From: Rhizoctonia solani
Taxonomy: Eukaryota > Basidiomycota > Agaricomycetes > Cantharellales > Ceratobasidiaceae
DNA: 64,000 nucleotides
Assembly: GCF_016906535.1 (NCBI RefSeq)
Contig: NC_057371.1
Coordinates: 806,001-870,000, forward strand
Direction: 5' to 3'
Of this stretch, positions 1 to 12,513 are shown in pieces. The notes under the pieces were generated by a model that was given only the letters and a program-made list of their open reading frames with translations, was not told where the DNA came from and ran no database searches. Every line of letters starts with the position of its first letter. Positions within the stretch are counted from its first letter, which is position 1. The position numbers and the translations under genes were made by a program.

Positions 1-1032
1 ACAATTGCCGCATGGAGCACTTCGTATACCATGCGCATATACCTAGCTAATATGGCCAAATTCCACTGAGTGCTCAATCAAGTGCCCGGTAGGTGGTAAT
101 TAAGGTCCAGACCAGCCTCTTATCGATTCTCGCGAATGTTCCGACGAATGAATCTCTGTTAACATAGCATAGCCCCTCGGCAACATCCGAAGCGATGACA
201 CAAGTCCACGAGAATCATGATCAACATGAATCAACATTCGAGATTTTAATCGAGCAGCGCTGAGGAGCTGGGGTAAACTAACCAGTAAAACATGGCTTAA
301 TCTATAGTCGGTAATATTAAGCATGGTAGGCTATCACTAGTTAAGTGTCCAACCCTGTAGATTGTTGATAGCCCAAAGAAGTACCAGGTGAAGCCAATTA
401 AGAACGGAGCGTGGCGATTGCAAGATATAAACCAGCATCAAATAATAAATGAACCCATCTCAAGTATTCTTAGACAGTGCTCCCTGTGTAATTTGCAGCA
501 ACTATTGCTCAAGACAGATTCGCAGACATGAAAGAGCACAGCTAGCAACACTACTAAGCGATTTTCATACAAGTAAGCTCAGCCTACCAAATAATATTGA
601 ACTGAGGAATAGAACTAGGCTGCTTTGATTCTCGTTCGCCTAGTGTGTTTATCCGCTTGTCAGGCGCAATTTACTCAAATTTAACAGAAAGATATCACGG
701 TGGTAGTGGGGCTCTGTAATCAAGCTAGGTGGAGTTCGACAAATCGACAAGAACGTAATCTCAGCGCTTACCAAACATTGGTCTTAGTAGCCTGCTGCCT
801 CCTTGTGGACTCGTTTAAGTGTTAGCTGAAGAATAATACTGATCATATAACAAAGCATATGTCAAATCGGTTACCTGGTGTTGGCTGCCTGAGGTTCGAG
901 TAAGGGAAACAAGGCTTATCGAATCATCAGAGACCGGCCCACCATACTTGAGTGGCTAATGGCGCGGAACGCACATGGTTGTACATATTAAGATAATGTA
1001 GTGTACGGGGTCCAAATTTCCTAGGCCCAGGC
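1..1032. other. gene-free left edge
   Basis: About 1 kb with stop codons in all frames. The longest open stretch is a 74-codon minus-strand frame at 100-324 with no recognisable motif. I see no tRNA, repeat or coding pattern. It probably holds the 3' flank of the adjacent adaptin gene plus intergenic DNA. Confidence 0.5.
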
Positions 1033-1730
1033 TCATTCTAATTTCTCCAGCTCCTCCAATCGTGCCATGACAACGTCTTGCTGGTTTCCTCAATCTCGCC
1101 CGCAAGGAACACTCGTCAAGAATAGCGTAGACCTAAAAACCCATAATTAGAATACGTATGTGCATAGTATATCTCTGTTTACCTTGTAGAAGTTGAAGAC
1201 AAGGTCAAGCTCACAACATTCTGGAAAATTGGTCTGATGGACTATAGCAAGTAATCTTGACGTGTAGCAACTGATGTAACTTACCAAGGACTTCGACAAA
1301 TAGGTGGATGGCTTCAAGGTATGCTAGCTCATTGTCGTTGGCGTCTACACATACGCAGAAGAACAACCCAGCGTATCTCCTGTATACGACCTTGTAGTTT
1401 CGGAACTGGGGTCATAGTTGAGCGAGGTAACTTAAAAACAAAAGAGTTCTTACTTCCACAAAATTGGATTGGTACTTTTGGTCCCTGGGAGCAACCAATC
1501 TGTGGACCTCTCCTCGAAGCCGAACCTATTGGGTGACAATCGCTGTGAACAGGACGACTATGTACAGTTGGTTGGGGCTGACCTTCTCGTCGTCCTCGAA
1601 CGGCACGTACCATTTGGATAAACGTGTTTTTCCTTGTCTGTTCTAACATGTATTGATTCGGTTAAATAACTTTACTGTTCATGTTAAAGTTTAGAAAAAT
1701 GTTTACCTGAACCAATATGAATCGAATCAT
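1033..1730 (-). CDS. APS2: AP-2 adaptor complex, sigma (small) subunit, with frame breaks
   Basis: The product is the small subunit of the AP-2 clathrin adaptor, which selects cargo for endocytosis at the plasma membrane. Exon 1 (1707-1730) encodes MIRFILVQ. It is followed by exons reading [60 protein letters not shown] and [10 protein letters not shown], in the order expected of a sigma adaptin of about 142 residues. Introns are 50-70 bases with GT..AG borders. The last two exons need four one-base additions (near 1226, 1215, 1112 and 1074) to give the family consensus. All four lie next to short homopolymers. An alternative acceptor would skip about seven residues and avoid the first two breaks. 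The family assignment is certain; whether this copy is intact is not. Confidence 0.88.
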
Positions 1731-2003
1731 GTGGTGGTTGAGGCCTGAGTTAGGAAGTCAGTGATGTTCCGTTACCTAATCATTATGACTGAGATTACCA
1801 ACCGCACTTGTAACCTAATCCGAGATCCCATACATGTGGTTCAGCTCGTACAACAAGAGTGACGGGACCACGTAGCACGGCTAGAATCAATTTTTTCAGC
1901 TATATGTTGCAATAAAATTTACTTTATTGTTATTAAAAGTGGTAAACTACAATATGTAGTCATGCATATAGTAACCCTCTCCCAGATCACACAGGAGAGA
2001 AGG

Positions 2004-2984
2004 CTAACTCCCTGAACCTGGTACCGTACGGGCACCGCCGTTTTCTCCTCTTCCACGACCCCGACCACGTTTCCGGCCGCGGCCGCCACCTCCTCGAGAT
2101 TGTGCATCCTCTGACTGCTGTTGAGGCTGTTTGGGCTGATACACTGGAGTCGGGTCAAGAAGATCGACCCATGGTCTCTGACGTTGCAGTAGCTTTAGCT
2201 CAGGATCTAGCTCGATGCATATAGCCGTTTGTGGTGGCGGCGGTATTCGCTCTTCAACTGGTGAAGTTCTTCCACTATTTGGAGTCGATACGGATGGAGA
2301 GGGACGGATATAAATGTTGAAACGGTGGCCTTTTTCCCTGAACCAATGCTAATGACTTTCCTAGGAAGGTTTTGCGCGGGCTTAGAGTCGGGTTTTCCTG
2401 TGAGAGTAGGGAAATTGCCGCCACCACTGTTATGAAGTTCTATTTCCTTTGCTATCCTCATTTCCTCGGCTATTTTCTCGTCTTCTTTACGAATCTGCAG
2501 GGCGAGCTCTTCTTGGAGCTGGAGGAGGAGCGCGTTTCTGGTCGCAGGAGGCAAAAGTGGACTCGAGCACGAGGGGCAAGGGAGGGCAGGGTTATGTAGC
2601 GAGCATAATACGATGCCGCAGTGGATGCAAATGGGGACATAATGTGAGAGTTCGTGGGCGAGCTAACTCACAAGACACAGCTTAATATCACTTGTTGCGG
2701 AGCGTGCAAATGTATTTGAACTTACCTAGACAGAAGCATCCAGGGCGATTGGCCACTCTACTATCAACCACTCCAGTTGAGACCTCATCAATTAATCGCT
2801 CCAATCTTCTCACTTCAGCGCTCTTTGGTAGCCCTGCAGGCGATGATGGGCCCTTTGAACGCTTCGACTGGCTCTGTGTTGGCGCCGGAGACGGTCTCCG
2901 AGGTGTGAGGAGGTCAGATGTTAATGAGCCCCCACCCTGTTTCTTGCTTGCCCAGGCTGTTGACGTCGTCTTATTCTTGCTCAT
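2004..2984 (-). CDS. ASC-1/TRIP4-type C2HC5 zinc-finger protein
   Basis: This resembles the TRIP4/Rqt4 protein of the ASC-1 complex, which in yeast and human takes part in ribosome-associated quality control and transcription co-activation. The N-terminal part (start at 2984; an upstream ATG at 3020 is in frame) is Ser/Pro-rich. A cysteine-rich C2HC5-like finger follows, with CFC, HYVPICIHCGIVLC and PCPSC as its metal-binding positions. A charged helix (ALQIRKEDEKIAEEM) and a Gly/Arg-rich RGG-like tail come last. One intron of about 60 bases interrupts the finger. Two one-base frame breaks are needed: one extra G near 2656-2658 inside the finger and one missing base near 2312-2314. Rqt4-type zinc-finger protein is the best call; the exact orthology is inferred. 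Confidence 0.72.
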
Positions 2985-3418
2985 TACGATGCGTCTGCAG
3001 TAGACCAAATGAATAGGCACTGATATATGATTCAGTGGACGCCGAGTTGTCAGGGTGCTTATACAGGATGAAATGATTGATTACGTGATACATCTCTATA
3101 GAAGAAAACGAGGGTGCCCGGAATACACTAGGCTGTGCGTTTTATGACTCCTCGCCTCATCGTAGATTCGACTACCACACCCTTGAGCGCGCGGTGACCT
3201 ACTCTGCGTCTGGATATATTGGTTGTGCTCAGGGCTTATTGATCTGCACTGGCCCGCTCGACTGAATCGACTTCGTTGGTACCTTGACAATCCTGAAAAA
3301 AACAGATCACTCCGCTCTGCAACCACGACCGGCCAGATTGCTATTTGGGCCACAACAATCTTTTGCGTCTTACCACAATAGTCTCTCTCCCTCTCAGTTT
3401 ATTTGAAAACGAATTATA

Positions 3419-4857
3419 ATGGCGAACATACAATCACTACCCCCAGAACTGCTAAAGAAATGCTTCAAATACCTGTGTATTACAGCCCTATCTTCAGTTA
3501 ACCCTGCTATCATGAAGTCACTCGCGCTGGTTTGTCGGGCCTGGAGAGGACCTGCCCAGGCAATCCTATTTTCAAATGTCAAGATCTCGCAAGCGCGACG
3601 TCTACGCCTGTTTCTTATGCACGGGACACGCATAGAACTAACTCAAGCAGTGAAGCGACTTCAATTGTACGTGCATGGAGACGGTGGAAACGCTACCATT
3701 GCCCCTCGGGACGCAATTACCCCAGGAGACCTCGCCAAGTTGCTCGGCTTCCTCCCATCAATTATCGAAATAGACGTAACTTTTGAACGGACAACGGTTC
3801 TGCACGACGCAACTCTCGAAATGATTGGGTTTTCGGATGTACGGCCCAAAGCACTCCGGATTGCCTGTATGGCCTCCGATCGTTCAATAGTTGGGTCCCA
3901 GCTGTGCAGCATCTGGCCGAGCGTAGAGCACGTCTCATTGACCGGTAACGCCGAAATTGTTCGAGCTTATGGGGCAAGTAAGCCTCAATTCGAGCTATAT
4001 GAATACGAGTGGAGATGTACTCGCCCAGAAAGCGAAGAGCATCTGCAGTGGATACTATACAACTCACGCCACTCCCTTCAGATATTATCACTGAACAATA
4101 TCTCGGATGATGTTGTTTTTCTGTGTATGATTCTACTCAAGTTACGAGACTCACTACGCTCCTTACGGATACCCCGTGCTCCCAAGCGGCTACTCACTAC
4201 GCTTTCCCAGCTTGAGAAATTACAAGAATTTAAAGTTACCGCGTCGATTCCAACAAGGGAGACATTAAATGCTCTCCCACCTACGATTGAACATCTCGCG
4301 TTCGGCATCAAACCTAAACCAAGTCGCCAGAGCTTGATTCCTAATGTTCCTATTCCTTTTACCCCACCCTCCTCCACCACGACATCATCGCCGACTGTCA
4401 CGTCCCCGACCAGGTCCCTTCCGTTTAGCAGCCCACGCACCTCGCCAGTTCAAACGAGGTCGAAAGCTGCCGCGGCAGTTGTTGGAACCCGTTCAGCTCC
4501 ACGAAAGGAGAATCCGACATCAACTTCGTTGGAAGACATACTCGAATATGTACGGAAAGCTCCTTCTTTGCGGACAGTCACGTACAGTTGGTGCGAGAGC
4601 GAAGGATCCAGTGATGTTGTTGGGCTCAAAGTACTTTGTGTCGAAAAGGGAATAGATTTGAGGTGCTTCAGACACGAATTCGGGTGGTTCAGCGTAGCAG
4701 AGGTCAGTGTTGTCTTCTTATCTTTGCTCTGATACAGTAGTCAAATATACATAAATGATTGCAGCGTGAAGAAATGGTCAAGTGCGACACATTCCCTAGA
4801 TATGTCCCTATTTCCAAGGCACACAGCCGTGTTCCTTCCACGCCATACGCTCCTTGA
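3419..4857 (+). CDS. F-box protein
   Basis: The residues near the N terminus (LPPELLKKCFKYL... SLALVCRAWRGPAQ) form an F-box-like motif, the SKP1-binding element of SCF ubiquitin ligases. The remaining 400 or so residues have the irregular leucine-rich spacing common in basidiomycete F-box proteins (LQILSLNNISDD, LRSLRIPRAPKRL), then a Ser/Thr/Pro-rich linker (about residues 310-365). The open frame runs to 4734. A GT..AG intron at 4703-4764 gives a better 3' end, adding about 30 residues to a stop at 4855-4857. The product is about 459 residues. Its substrate cannot be inferred. Basidiomycetes carry large, fast-evolving families of such genes. Confidence 0.78.
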
Positions 4858-5619
4858 AAAAACTTGAACTTTTCATTGTTTTAGTCTTGACGTGTATCCC
4901 TGCTAATCCCCTGTAGTACTCGATCCCGTTTTATTTGAATTTTAGTTATCTACTGTACAACGGACAGAATTTGCGAATACATAACTTTGGCTACCCCACA
5001 AAATGTCCTTCATGGCTAGCAATGATCACATAAGGTGGCCCGTGCACAATTCAGGGTCCTGATTATAAAAATTAACATTTTGGCAATTTTGCACTTCTCA
5101 AAGTTGATAACCTCGTCGTTGATATTTGGGACCTCTGCCGCAACTCTCGATGCAGTGATCTTGAACCGTATTACTAGCGAGGGAGAACAAGTTTTCTCTT
5201 TCACCCAAGATCGTAACGACTGCATGTGTCGAAAGCGACCCGTATGGAAGGGATATCCCCTGGCTCTTGCCAATTTTATATGTATTTATCATATCACGAA
5301 CTCCGATTCCTTGTGCATACCTTGAATTCAGTTACATTATCAAGTTCAAGTACTCATTCCAGAACCCAGGTACCTATCACCCTCGAGTTGTTGACTTGTT
5401 GAATCGTCACAACCGCAGTGGGTCGCGTAATCAGTCGCTTCAAGAAACAATAACACATGTATTCACTGCAATAGTTCAAGTCTCCAACAACATGTAGAGG
5501 CAGAAGTGACGTTTAAGAAATGTTTATCCCTGTTGAGTTCACAATCAGGAGGAAATGACGAGCCAAAAGGTAGAAATTACAGAGTAGGAAATTGGCAAGG
5601 ATTATTCAATAAAAGATGT
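4858..5619. other. intergenic between convergent genes
   Basis: These 760 bases lie between the 3' ends of the F-box gene and the membrane-protein gene, so they should hold two 3' UTRs. Open frames of up to 96 codons occur but overlap on both strands and show no motif. No RNA gene or repeat was seen. Confidence 0.5.
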
Positions 5620-6731
5620 TCAGTACTTGCGGCCAAAGCGCTTGTACCATGGTCGAGCCTCGGCAGCGTTGGCTGCATAGGCATCGCTGGTAGTAGCGAG
5701 ACCAGTTCCTGCGGCGCTACGGCGGTCATGACGACGACCAAGGCAGACGGTGCACCCTGCGAAGAGTAATACAATAAAAGATGCGAGCGTCATCCAGAAT
5801 CCGGGCCCAGGCTTGGTTGACGCAATAACATTGTCGAGCTTCGACGCACGACGCCCTACAAACGCATGTGAGCACAGAGCCGATTAAGAACACCTAAATT
5901 TAATAACATACTGAGGTATGCGAAAAGTGCAATGTCACATAAAAATGCAATGAGGACGAAGAATGCCGCGAGGAATGAGGCAAGTGACGCAAATCTGTCG
6001 TTGGATAGATTAATCAAGGAAGAGGCAGAGATGGCCAAGACGAAACATCGCGTACAAGGTCACAGTAAGGTGTTGTGAGAGGCTCAATAACAATGCAACG
6101 AAGATGATTGCGGCAGCTGGATTATTCGGTCATGCCCCGGCTTCGAATGCAGAAGGAGATTGGACTTACAAATGGGGTGGAGAATCAACCCACGAGTCCA
6201 AGAGGCGCCAATGCGCTCTTCGTCACCCCCGCTCGATGACATGGTTAAGGAATAGCCATGACCTAGACGACGGCTTGAATTGGGTACAGAGAGCAGGAAT
6301 GTCAAGCTTACGGGCTGGGCTACATGCAAAATCCCCGCTTTGCTCTACTCTGTAACAATAGGACCAAACCCCAGCCTGTTCGAAGCGAACAACCAACATA
6401 TCAGTTCAGGTTCGGAAGCGCAACCGTCATGGACGCATACCCGGAGTTCGTTCACAGCCTGAGAGGAGCCTGCACTAGCAGCCCCTGAAAAGTGCGTGCG
6501 TGCAATATCCAGCGCTGGAACATAGCGCAGAGATATGGATACCTGTGCATCAAAATACAAACTATAAGAAAATGGATGATTGATGGCGGAATGACGAGGC
6601 TGTGCCTACCAAGATCTGGAGCACAAGTGCAGCAACAAGGAAGAAAATTCCTGGAAATCGAAGTTAGGAGCACATTCACAATAGAGCTAAAGTCATCCTA
6701 TCTAACCTGGAAGACAGAATGCGCGAGCCAT
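5620..6731 (-). CDS. Pali/Rim9-SUR7-like four-TM membrane protein
   Basis: This is a small membrane protein of the PalI/Rim9/SUR7 type, whose members act in alkaline-pH signalling or at plasma-membrane eisosomes. Translation starts at 6731 (MARAFCLPG, intron after the first 25 bases), followed by a first TM segment (GIFFLVAALVLQIL). An extracellular loop holds WSYCYRVEQSGDFACSPARH and GYSL; the two cysteines in it are typical of the family. TM2 follows ASWTRGLILHPI, TM3 is DRFASLASFLAAFFVLIAF and TM4 is PGPGFWMTLASFIVLLFAGC. The tail RHDRRSAAG... ends in RFGRKY. Seven or eight short exons are predicted, about 230 residues. One extra base in the AAA run at 6043-6045 breaks the frame between TM2 and TM3. 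The family is well supported; the particular role is not. Confidence 0.75.
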
Positions 6732-6980
6732 AATTGCTGAGCTGGTGGTGGTCGAGGGTAAGGGAGAGGGGGAGAAAATGAGGCCAATATGAACGGTCTT
6801 GGCCTAAGTGGCCTGGATTCTCAATTCATGGAGCGGAGCCGACTTCTTTCAGCATAACGTCATCAGCAATCTGAGATCTAAATTCCGAATCTTGTTTATA
6901 TTCTGGAGTCACATGACAATCTCCGCTTAACGCCGGGCTTGGTCATTGTAGCGCTTACTTGCCTCCTGCCACAATCCACC
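6732..6980. promoter_or_regulatory. shared divergent promoter interval
   Basis: Only 249 bases separate the start codons of the Pali-like gene (-) and the G-patch gene (+), so both promoters must lie here. The stretch next to the minus gene is rich in CT/GA tracts (about 6750-6780). No clear TATA box was found. The assignment rests on position alone. Confidence 0.45.
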
Positions 6981-9900
6981 ATGGCCCAACGGTTGAAGCG
7001 CAAATTAGATAACATGGGTATAGACCCAGCTAGTGCAAAAGCCAATGAGAACTTCTGCTTGGTACGTACCGAACAAATTAAAGTTATATTCATGCCATTT
7101 AAGACATTGGTCCAACCAGATTGGTACCCCACTTCCATCTCTTGCCAGTACCAAAGATGCCAATGAGTTTGTCCCAGTATGGAAGCAGGAAGTGAGTGAT
7201 ATATCACGTTGTTACTATTGGATCTTATCTACCATGCTCAGGCACTATAGGTACGGGATGAAAAAGGCCGAAGACGGTTGCATGGTGCTTTCACTGGTGG
7301 ATTCTCAGCTGGTTACTTTAATACCGTTGGTTCCAAGGAAGGTATGTTCATTTGACTTCATTGGACCTATACTAGATCATTAACTCGAAGTTAGGATGGG
7401 CTCCTTCCACCTTCAAGTCCTCTCGAAATGCCCGTGCTAGTCACAAGGGCTCTCGACCTGAAGATTTCATGGACGAAGAAGATCTCGCTGAAATGCGCGA
7501 CAGCCAACAACTTGTTGACACGAGCGAGAGTACTGAATTGACCCCTCGAATTCAATCAAACGACGACCATTCTTTGACCTCGGCTTTGCAGTCCCTCACT
7601 CTTCCATCGCTGGACTCACCAGGTGCCAAGTTGCTTCGAAAAATGGGATGGAAACCTGGGCAGGGAGTAGGGCCTCGAGTCTCTTATACTCGAAGGCGAC
7701 AACAAGACATTGATGCTGGCGTCGTTCCTCAGGGTGTACCAGAGGACGCCGAGGCCAGCAAGCATCTTTTGCCCCAAGGGATACACCTGTCCTTTTATTT
7801 CGGGCTAAAGATAATGCACATGGACTGGGACACACTGGTCCAGTCCGGTTGGGCGGAGATATCGGGGCTGGGAGCAGACCCAACGAGGGGCCCTATCAGT
7901 GGTATGGTTACTTTAGTCCGTGGCTCTATACATCCCCTAACTTGAGCGCTATCAATAGCTGGATTCGGTTTGGGTGCACTCAACGACGCAGATGAAGATG
8001 ACATCGACGTATACGATGGTAGTTCTGTTTCCGTGCAACAAGGATGGCTTACGACGAAATTGATGACAACGAGGCTGATGGCTATTCCCGTCGGCGGCCC
8101 CTAACCCTCTCATCGCAAAACGTTAACAGGCCATCACGTAATGATACGAGTGGCGGAGGCCGTTCAGCAGGACCAGTCGTGAAATTCAATGATGGCCGGG
8201 TTTTACTTTCTGGCTATACTTTGTCAGAGACGTCCATAGGGCAAGATGAATGGTATCCGTTGCCTGATGTACCGCAAGGATGGACAGCCGATCCTAGACG
8301 GGTATGGACGAAATTCTCAGGCGTTGATGGTGGCACAAACAGGGGCGTGGAAGATGTCGGAACAAAGACCGAGGCTGTGCATGAGGGGAAATCAGGGTGG
8401 AAGAACGCCCCGACCGCCCAAGAGGTAAGTCATGTTCCGAATCAGTCTTCCAATTTAGCTAAACTCGTCTTTGGTTTGCAGCGCGGGGCCCAACTAGGCG
8501 AACCGGTGCTCCCGCAGGCGAAGAAATCTGTCTTTGAGTACCTTTCGCAAAAGGATCGTGATCGCCTCTTAAACTTCCGCGCAACGGCTACATCAGACAC
8601 GCCCGATGGACCCCAGGCGGTACCTCCTAGGCCTACCGTTAAGCCGCGTATAGCTCCAACTACAGCTCCTACAGCCAAGGCTGCTCTGCTCGGGTTTCAA
8701 CCATTTACTGCGGACCCACTTCGAAATGCGCGTTACACCGCATACCTGCAGTACTATGCATCAGCGCCGACCGCGTCAGATACACCCCCTGCTTCGCTGG
8801 GTTTGCTACCAGACCAAAACGTGGAACAGTTTAATAAAGAAATGGAGGACTACGCCAAGGCGGCGGCTATCTTCAAACCAGTCACCGGGGCTATGGCAGG
8901 ACGATTTGTAGGGGGATCTTCGACAATTATTGGAGGAGCGCCCATTGTAGAAGGAGGGCTCTATCAGCCAACATATGAAAAGAAGGACGAAGGTGGATAT
9001 TATACATTCATCTTATACATAACCAAGACTAAGAGCCGTTTGTACAGGATCTACACAGGGTCCTACTCCCATTGAGGATGAGGATCCCAAAGCCAATGCG
9101 GCGCGACTTGGCATGTATGGTCCGCTCACCCATGAAGTACGGCCATGGTATCCCCACCGATTACTATGCAAACGCTTCGGGGTTCATGATCCCCACCCTG
9201 ATGGGCCGCCTACCGCGCCTACGAAAACATGGGAAGAAGAAGTGGGCGTAGCTCCGACAGCACCGGCGAACGTAGACCTTGACAATATCGAGATGAAGCC
9301 GTTAGATACGGTCGAAGTCCATGAGGGGGAGGGGGTTGCAGAACAAGACCTTGGCCCCCGCGACTTAGCGAACGTTGGACTAGGGGACGATCCACATCAA
9401 GGCGTGGACACCCTCACGTACGTACGCCCCACTATGGACGTATTCAAAGCTATCTTTGCCAGTGATGAAGAGGAAAGCGATGAAGAAGCCAGTGATGGCA
9501 ATGTGGCGACCAAGCCTGAAGCACCTATCTCCGCTTTAGACGCAGCTCTAGCCTCCGTTAGACGCGCTGCTCCACCTCACATATCGACCAAAGCGGAGGA
9601 AGGACCAGAGGGACCAGAGCCTCCTGTGGATCTTGCCACGTTCAAGCCTATCTTCAATCTCCGAACCAAAACTAAGGATAAGGAAGAGAGGAAATCAAAG
9701 GACAAGAAGAGCAAGAAGGATAAGGGGAAGCGCGCTGCACTTTCTTTCGACGTTGACGAAGATGCAGATACGGAAAACGCTTCGAGCAGCAAGGGAAAGA
9801 GGCGCGAACGAGACGGAGAGGCGGCCCGAAAACCAAAAAAGCCTCGGACTCAAGACGAAGACGAAGATGAATGGGTAGAGAAGCAGCCTCCCGCTGCTAC

Positions 9901-10015
9901 CGTATCCGTTGGGACCGGAGAGAAGACATGTCCCGATTCAAGCGGGGCGCCATCGACGCTAACCGAGGGAGCAGGTCCACCTCGGGCCCGGAAACGTGCT
10001 ATCGACTTCATGTGA
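6981..10015 (+). CDS. G-patch domain protein 1 (GPATCH1/TOUGH-like)
   Basis: This is a nuclear RNA-processing protein related to human GPATCH1 and plant TOUGH, found with spliceosomes. The start [20 protein letters not shown] and the block [40 protein letters not shown] are the conserved N-terminal domain of the family. A G-patch follows ([20 protein letters not shown]). Further on are [19 protein letters not shown], a middle region ([17 protein letters not shown]) and an acidic/lysine-rich C terminus ([18 protein letters not shown]-like). At least six short introns are predicted; the product is about 880 residues. Two frame breaks sit at the GGG at 7778-7780 and the AA at 8040-8041, each repaired by one added base. 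It is divergent from the Pali-like gene. Confidence 0.88.
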
Positions 10016-11043
10016 TTAGCTTTTGTTCTCGATCGATCTACTGCGATGCAGAATATAATGGTTTATCGGATTGTATGTAGGAGTTAGCTCCATTAGAATG
10101 ACTGGCGTAGTATAGCTTCACTGGGGGGCTACCAGTGCCTGGCTACTATATGTACAACCATGACCCCAATATTTAGAGTCGTTAAATTTGGTTAAACTAC
10201 TGTTTCCGAGGGCTGGTCTGCCGCCGGCGCACCACGATTGGAAATAGATTATGACGCATACACTAGTTCGACCTCCTATATTCATTCAGACCAACATATG
10301 CATCGGTTGTTTAGCCGATGACCGGGGGGATGTAAATAAGAGGGGTTGGGGAAGTATGTGTTGTGGATGATGAGTTATGCTGTTCGTCAAATTCCTCTGA
10401 TTATTTCCTGATATTTGTGGTGTTGATCATCACTCCAGGGGCTCGGCCTCGGGCGGGTCGGAGGCATGTTTGACCACATTGGGACCGAAATGACCGGGAG
10501 CATACCATAATTATCAGCTGTCAGGGCACCATCGCGCATATCGGGCACAGTGCCGTGGTATTTTTATTGATATGGACAAGCACTGCCACTCGCCATTGAT
10601 CAATCTTGCTCTGCCTCATCACTTTACCTCCTTCTCGACGCCATTAACCGCCCTCCGAAGTACCCTTTACTTACCATCCATTATACAAACAAGCGGCCTG
10701 TGATGCTCGGTGTCAGGTTCTGGCGTCTCTATATGCTGTATAATGATTTCTTGTCCTGATGGGACCGAAATGGGTGCATCACATCATATCAAATCCTGGA
10801 TACGACTTAGTGGTGACAATGTACTCGAAGTTCAACAATCAATCCAATCATTACGCTTCGAGGAGCCTGGATATATCCTTTATGTGGGCCATAGCCTTGA
10901 CCTGGGAACTGCAGTACTTTATAAGGGTTATGCACCCCGCCTCGAGTTCGGCATACTCGCTTTTACTCTCATCTCACTCTAACCCCGAGCTCTGACGCCT
11001 TCCTTATCTACCCCTAATCGCACAGCTTTATTTATTCTTCATA
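10016..11043. other. intergenic, no gene seen
   Basis: About 1 kb. The end near 11044 carries a pyrimidine-rich stretch (around 10975-11040) that could be the promoter or 5' UTR of the zinc-finger gene. Plus-strand frames of 90 and 78 codons at 10710-10995 overlap each other and have no recognisable motif. Confidence 0.45.
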
Positions 11044-11690
11044 ATGTCCTCTCATCACTCCCAGCGTCAAACTCTGCCACCCATCCAGCACCTACTCAAC
11101 GTTGCAGACCGAGGGAACCGGCATAAAACTCCAATGTACGACCAGAATACTCAGTTCCACCATATGCCGTCCCACCCCTCCAGCCAAAGCCGGAGCGACT
11201 ATGCTTACCCTACTCCGCCGAATTCTGCTAGATCTGAAGAGCGCGATTACCCCACCCAACCAGGTGCAAACGTCCCAGGCGCAGGGGCTGGCTCGCGCCG
11301 ACATGTATGCGCTGAATGTGGACAAGCGTTCGACAGGCCAAGTAGCCTTCAGGTACGTCTATATGACCTGGACGTCCACGTATACGCCCTGACTCTTACT
11401 GTTGTGTTCGGCTATACAGACTCACATGAACACACACACCGGAGAGCAACGTGAGTATTCCATGATTTGTATGTGTAACGATCTTCAACTCAACTCTTGC
11501 ATCAGCTTTCCAATGCCCATATGAAGGATGCGGGCGTAGATTCTCCGTCAAGAGTAATATGCGCCGCCACCTTAGCGTACACGAACAACCACGCATGACA
11601 GATGCCGATGCCGAAGATGGTCGCTCCCATCATACGAACAACAGCTGCGAATATGGAGTCTTCTCTGTCGCTCAGCACGCGAGGCGTTAA
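11044..11690 (+). CDS. small C2H2 zinc-finger protein (two fingers)
   Basis: This is a probable DNA-binding regulator of about 185 residues. Exon 1 (11044-11352) has a Ser/Pro/Gln-rich N terminus and starts finger 1. Exon 2 (11420-11450) and exon 3 (11506-11690) finish it and add finger 2. Finger 1 is C-x2-C (CAECGQAF), then H-x3-H in THMNTH. Finger 2 is CPYEGCGRRFSVKSNMRRH ending in LSVH (C-x4-C, H-x3-H), joined by the classic HTGEQPF linker. After the fingers only about 35 acidic, Asp/Glu-rich residues remain. Both introns are 55-70 bases with GT..AG borders and fall inside the finger region. Targets are unknown. Confidence 0.82.
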
Positions 11691-12513
11691 GAATCATTTA
11701 TTATTATTTATTGCCCATCAACATCAAAGGACGCTGGGGCCAACCACAATAATTTATTCATTCAGCAATTTATCCCCATCCCCATCAGCTTGGTTTAACT
11801 TATTGAGTATTCCCTAAATTAGATACGGAAGAGCTTTGTAACCATCGCAATCCATTTGCTTCTCACTGGTTCGATGTACATAGTATTTCCTCATGTTTTG
11901 GCCTATTTATTCCATCATGATCGACGCAATATTATTATTTATATGTGTTCACATACCACATTGAAGCTGTGCATACATGAACAGGATTATCAAGGCTCTC
12001 ATATTAGCTTATTTCAGATTGTGGCATACTCGGGGCACGGTGGGATTAGCCGAAACCCAGAGCATGACGCACATATCTTAGTCTCTCTGATCCGATATGA
12101 AAGTCAATACGCCATAACAAGTCGCCCCGCCTGTGGCGGCACCATGAGTTTGAGCCAACGCGCAAGTACACGGGAATTAACTTAGGTTTAATCTATCGGT
12201 TGTCAAAGGATGCTAACCAAATCTATCGGCTGCTTGATCACAGGCTTGTGTCCCAACAAGCTATATCATCGCGGTGTTTTGTATTTCCTGCAATAGACAG
12301 TAGATCTTATGCGTAATCTTAGCATCAATTTACCGAGACAAGTTCTCGGCAATCTCCTCGTATCTTATGGCAATACGGTAAATTTATTATCAGAACAAAA
12401 CGAGGCATATGTATATCGCGATTGGCGTAAACGACGTCTAAATGTTGATGCAACCCCGCATAAAAAAGTTATACAATGTTGGTTTGTAGATTGAAAATTA
12501 AGCCCTAATTAAG
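11691..12513. other. intergenic between convergent genes
   Basis: About 820 AT-rich bases between two 3' ends. A 109-codon plus-strand frame (11856-12185) has no recognisable motif. I take the region as 3' UTRs and spacer. Confidence 0.45.

Noticed and set aside
1321..1649. Open frames on both strands (71, 60 and 106 codons) over the adaptin exons
   Set aside because: These are out-of-frame shadows of the AP-2 sigma exons.
3096..3353. 85-codon minus-strand frame upstream of the F-box gene
   Set aside because: No motif; lies in the F-box promoter region and overlaps no conserved pattern.
5035..5325. 96-codon plus-strand frame
   Set aside because: Overlapped by antisense frames of similar length; no motif; AT-rich 3' UTR context.
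10710..10995. 90- and 78-codon plus-strand frames upstream of the C2H2 gene
   Set aside because: No conserved residues and they overlap each other.
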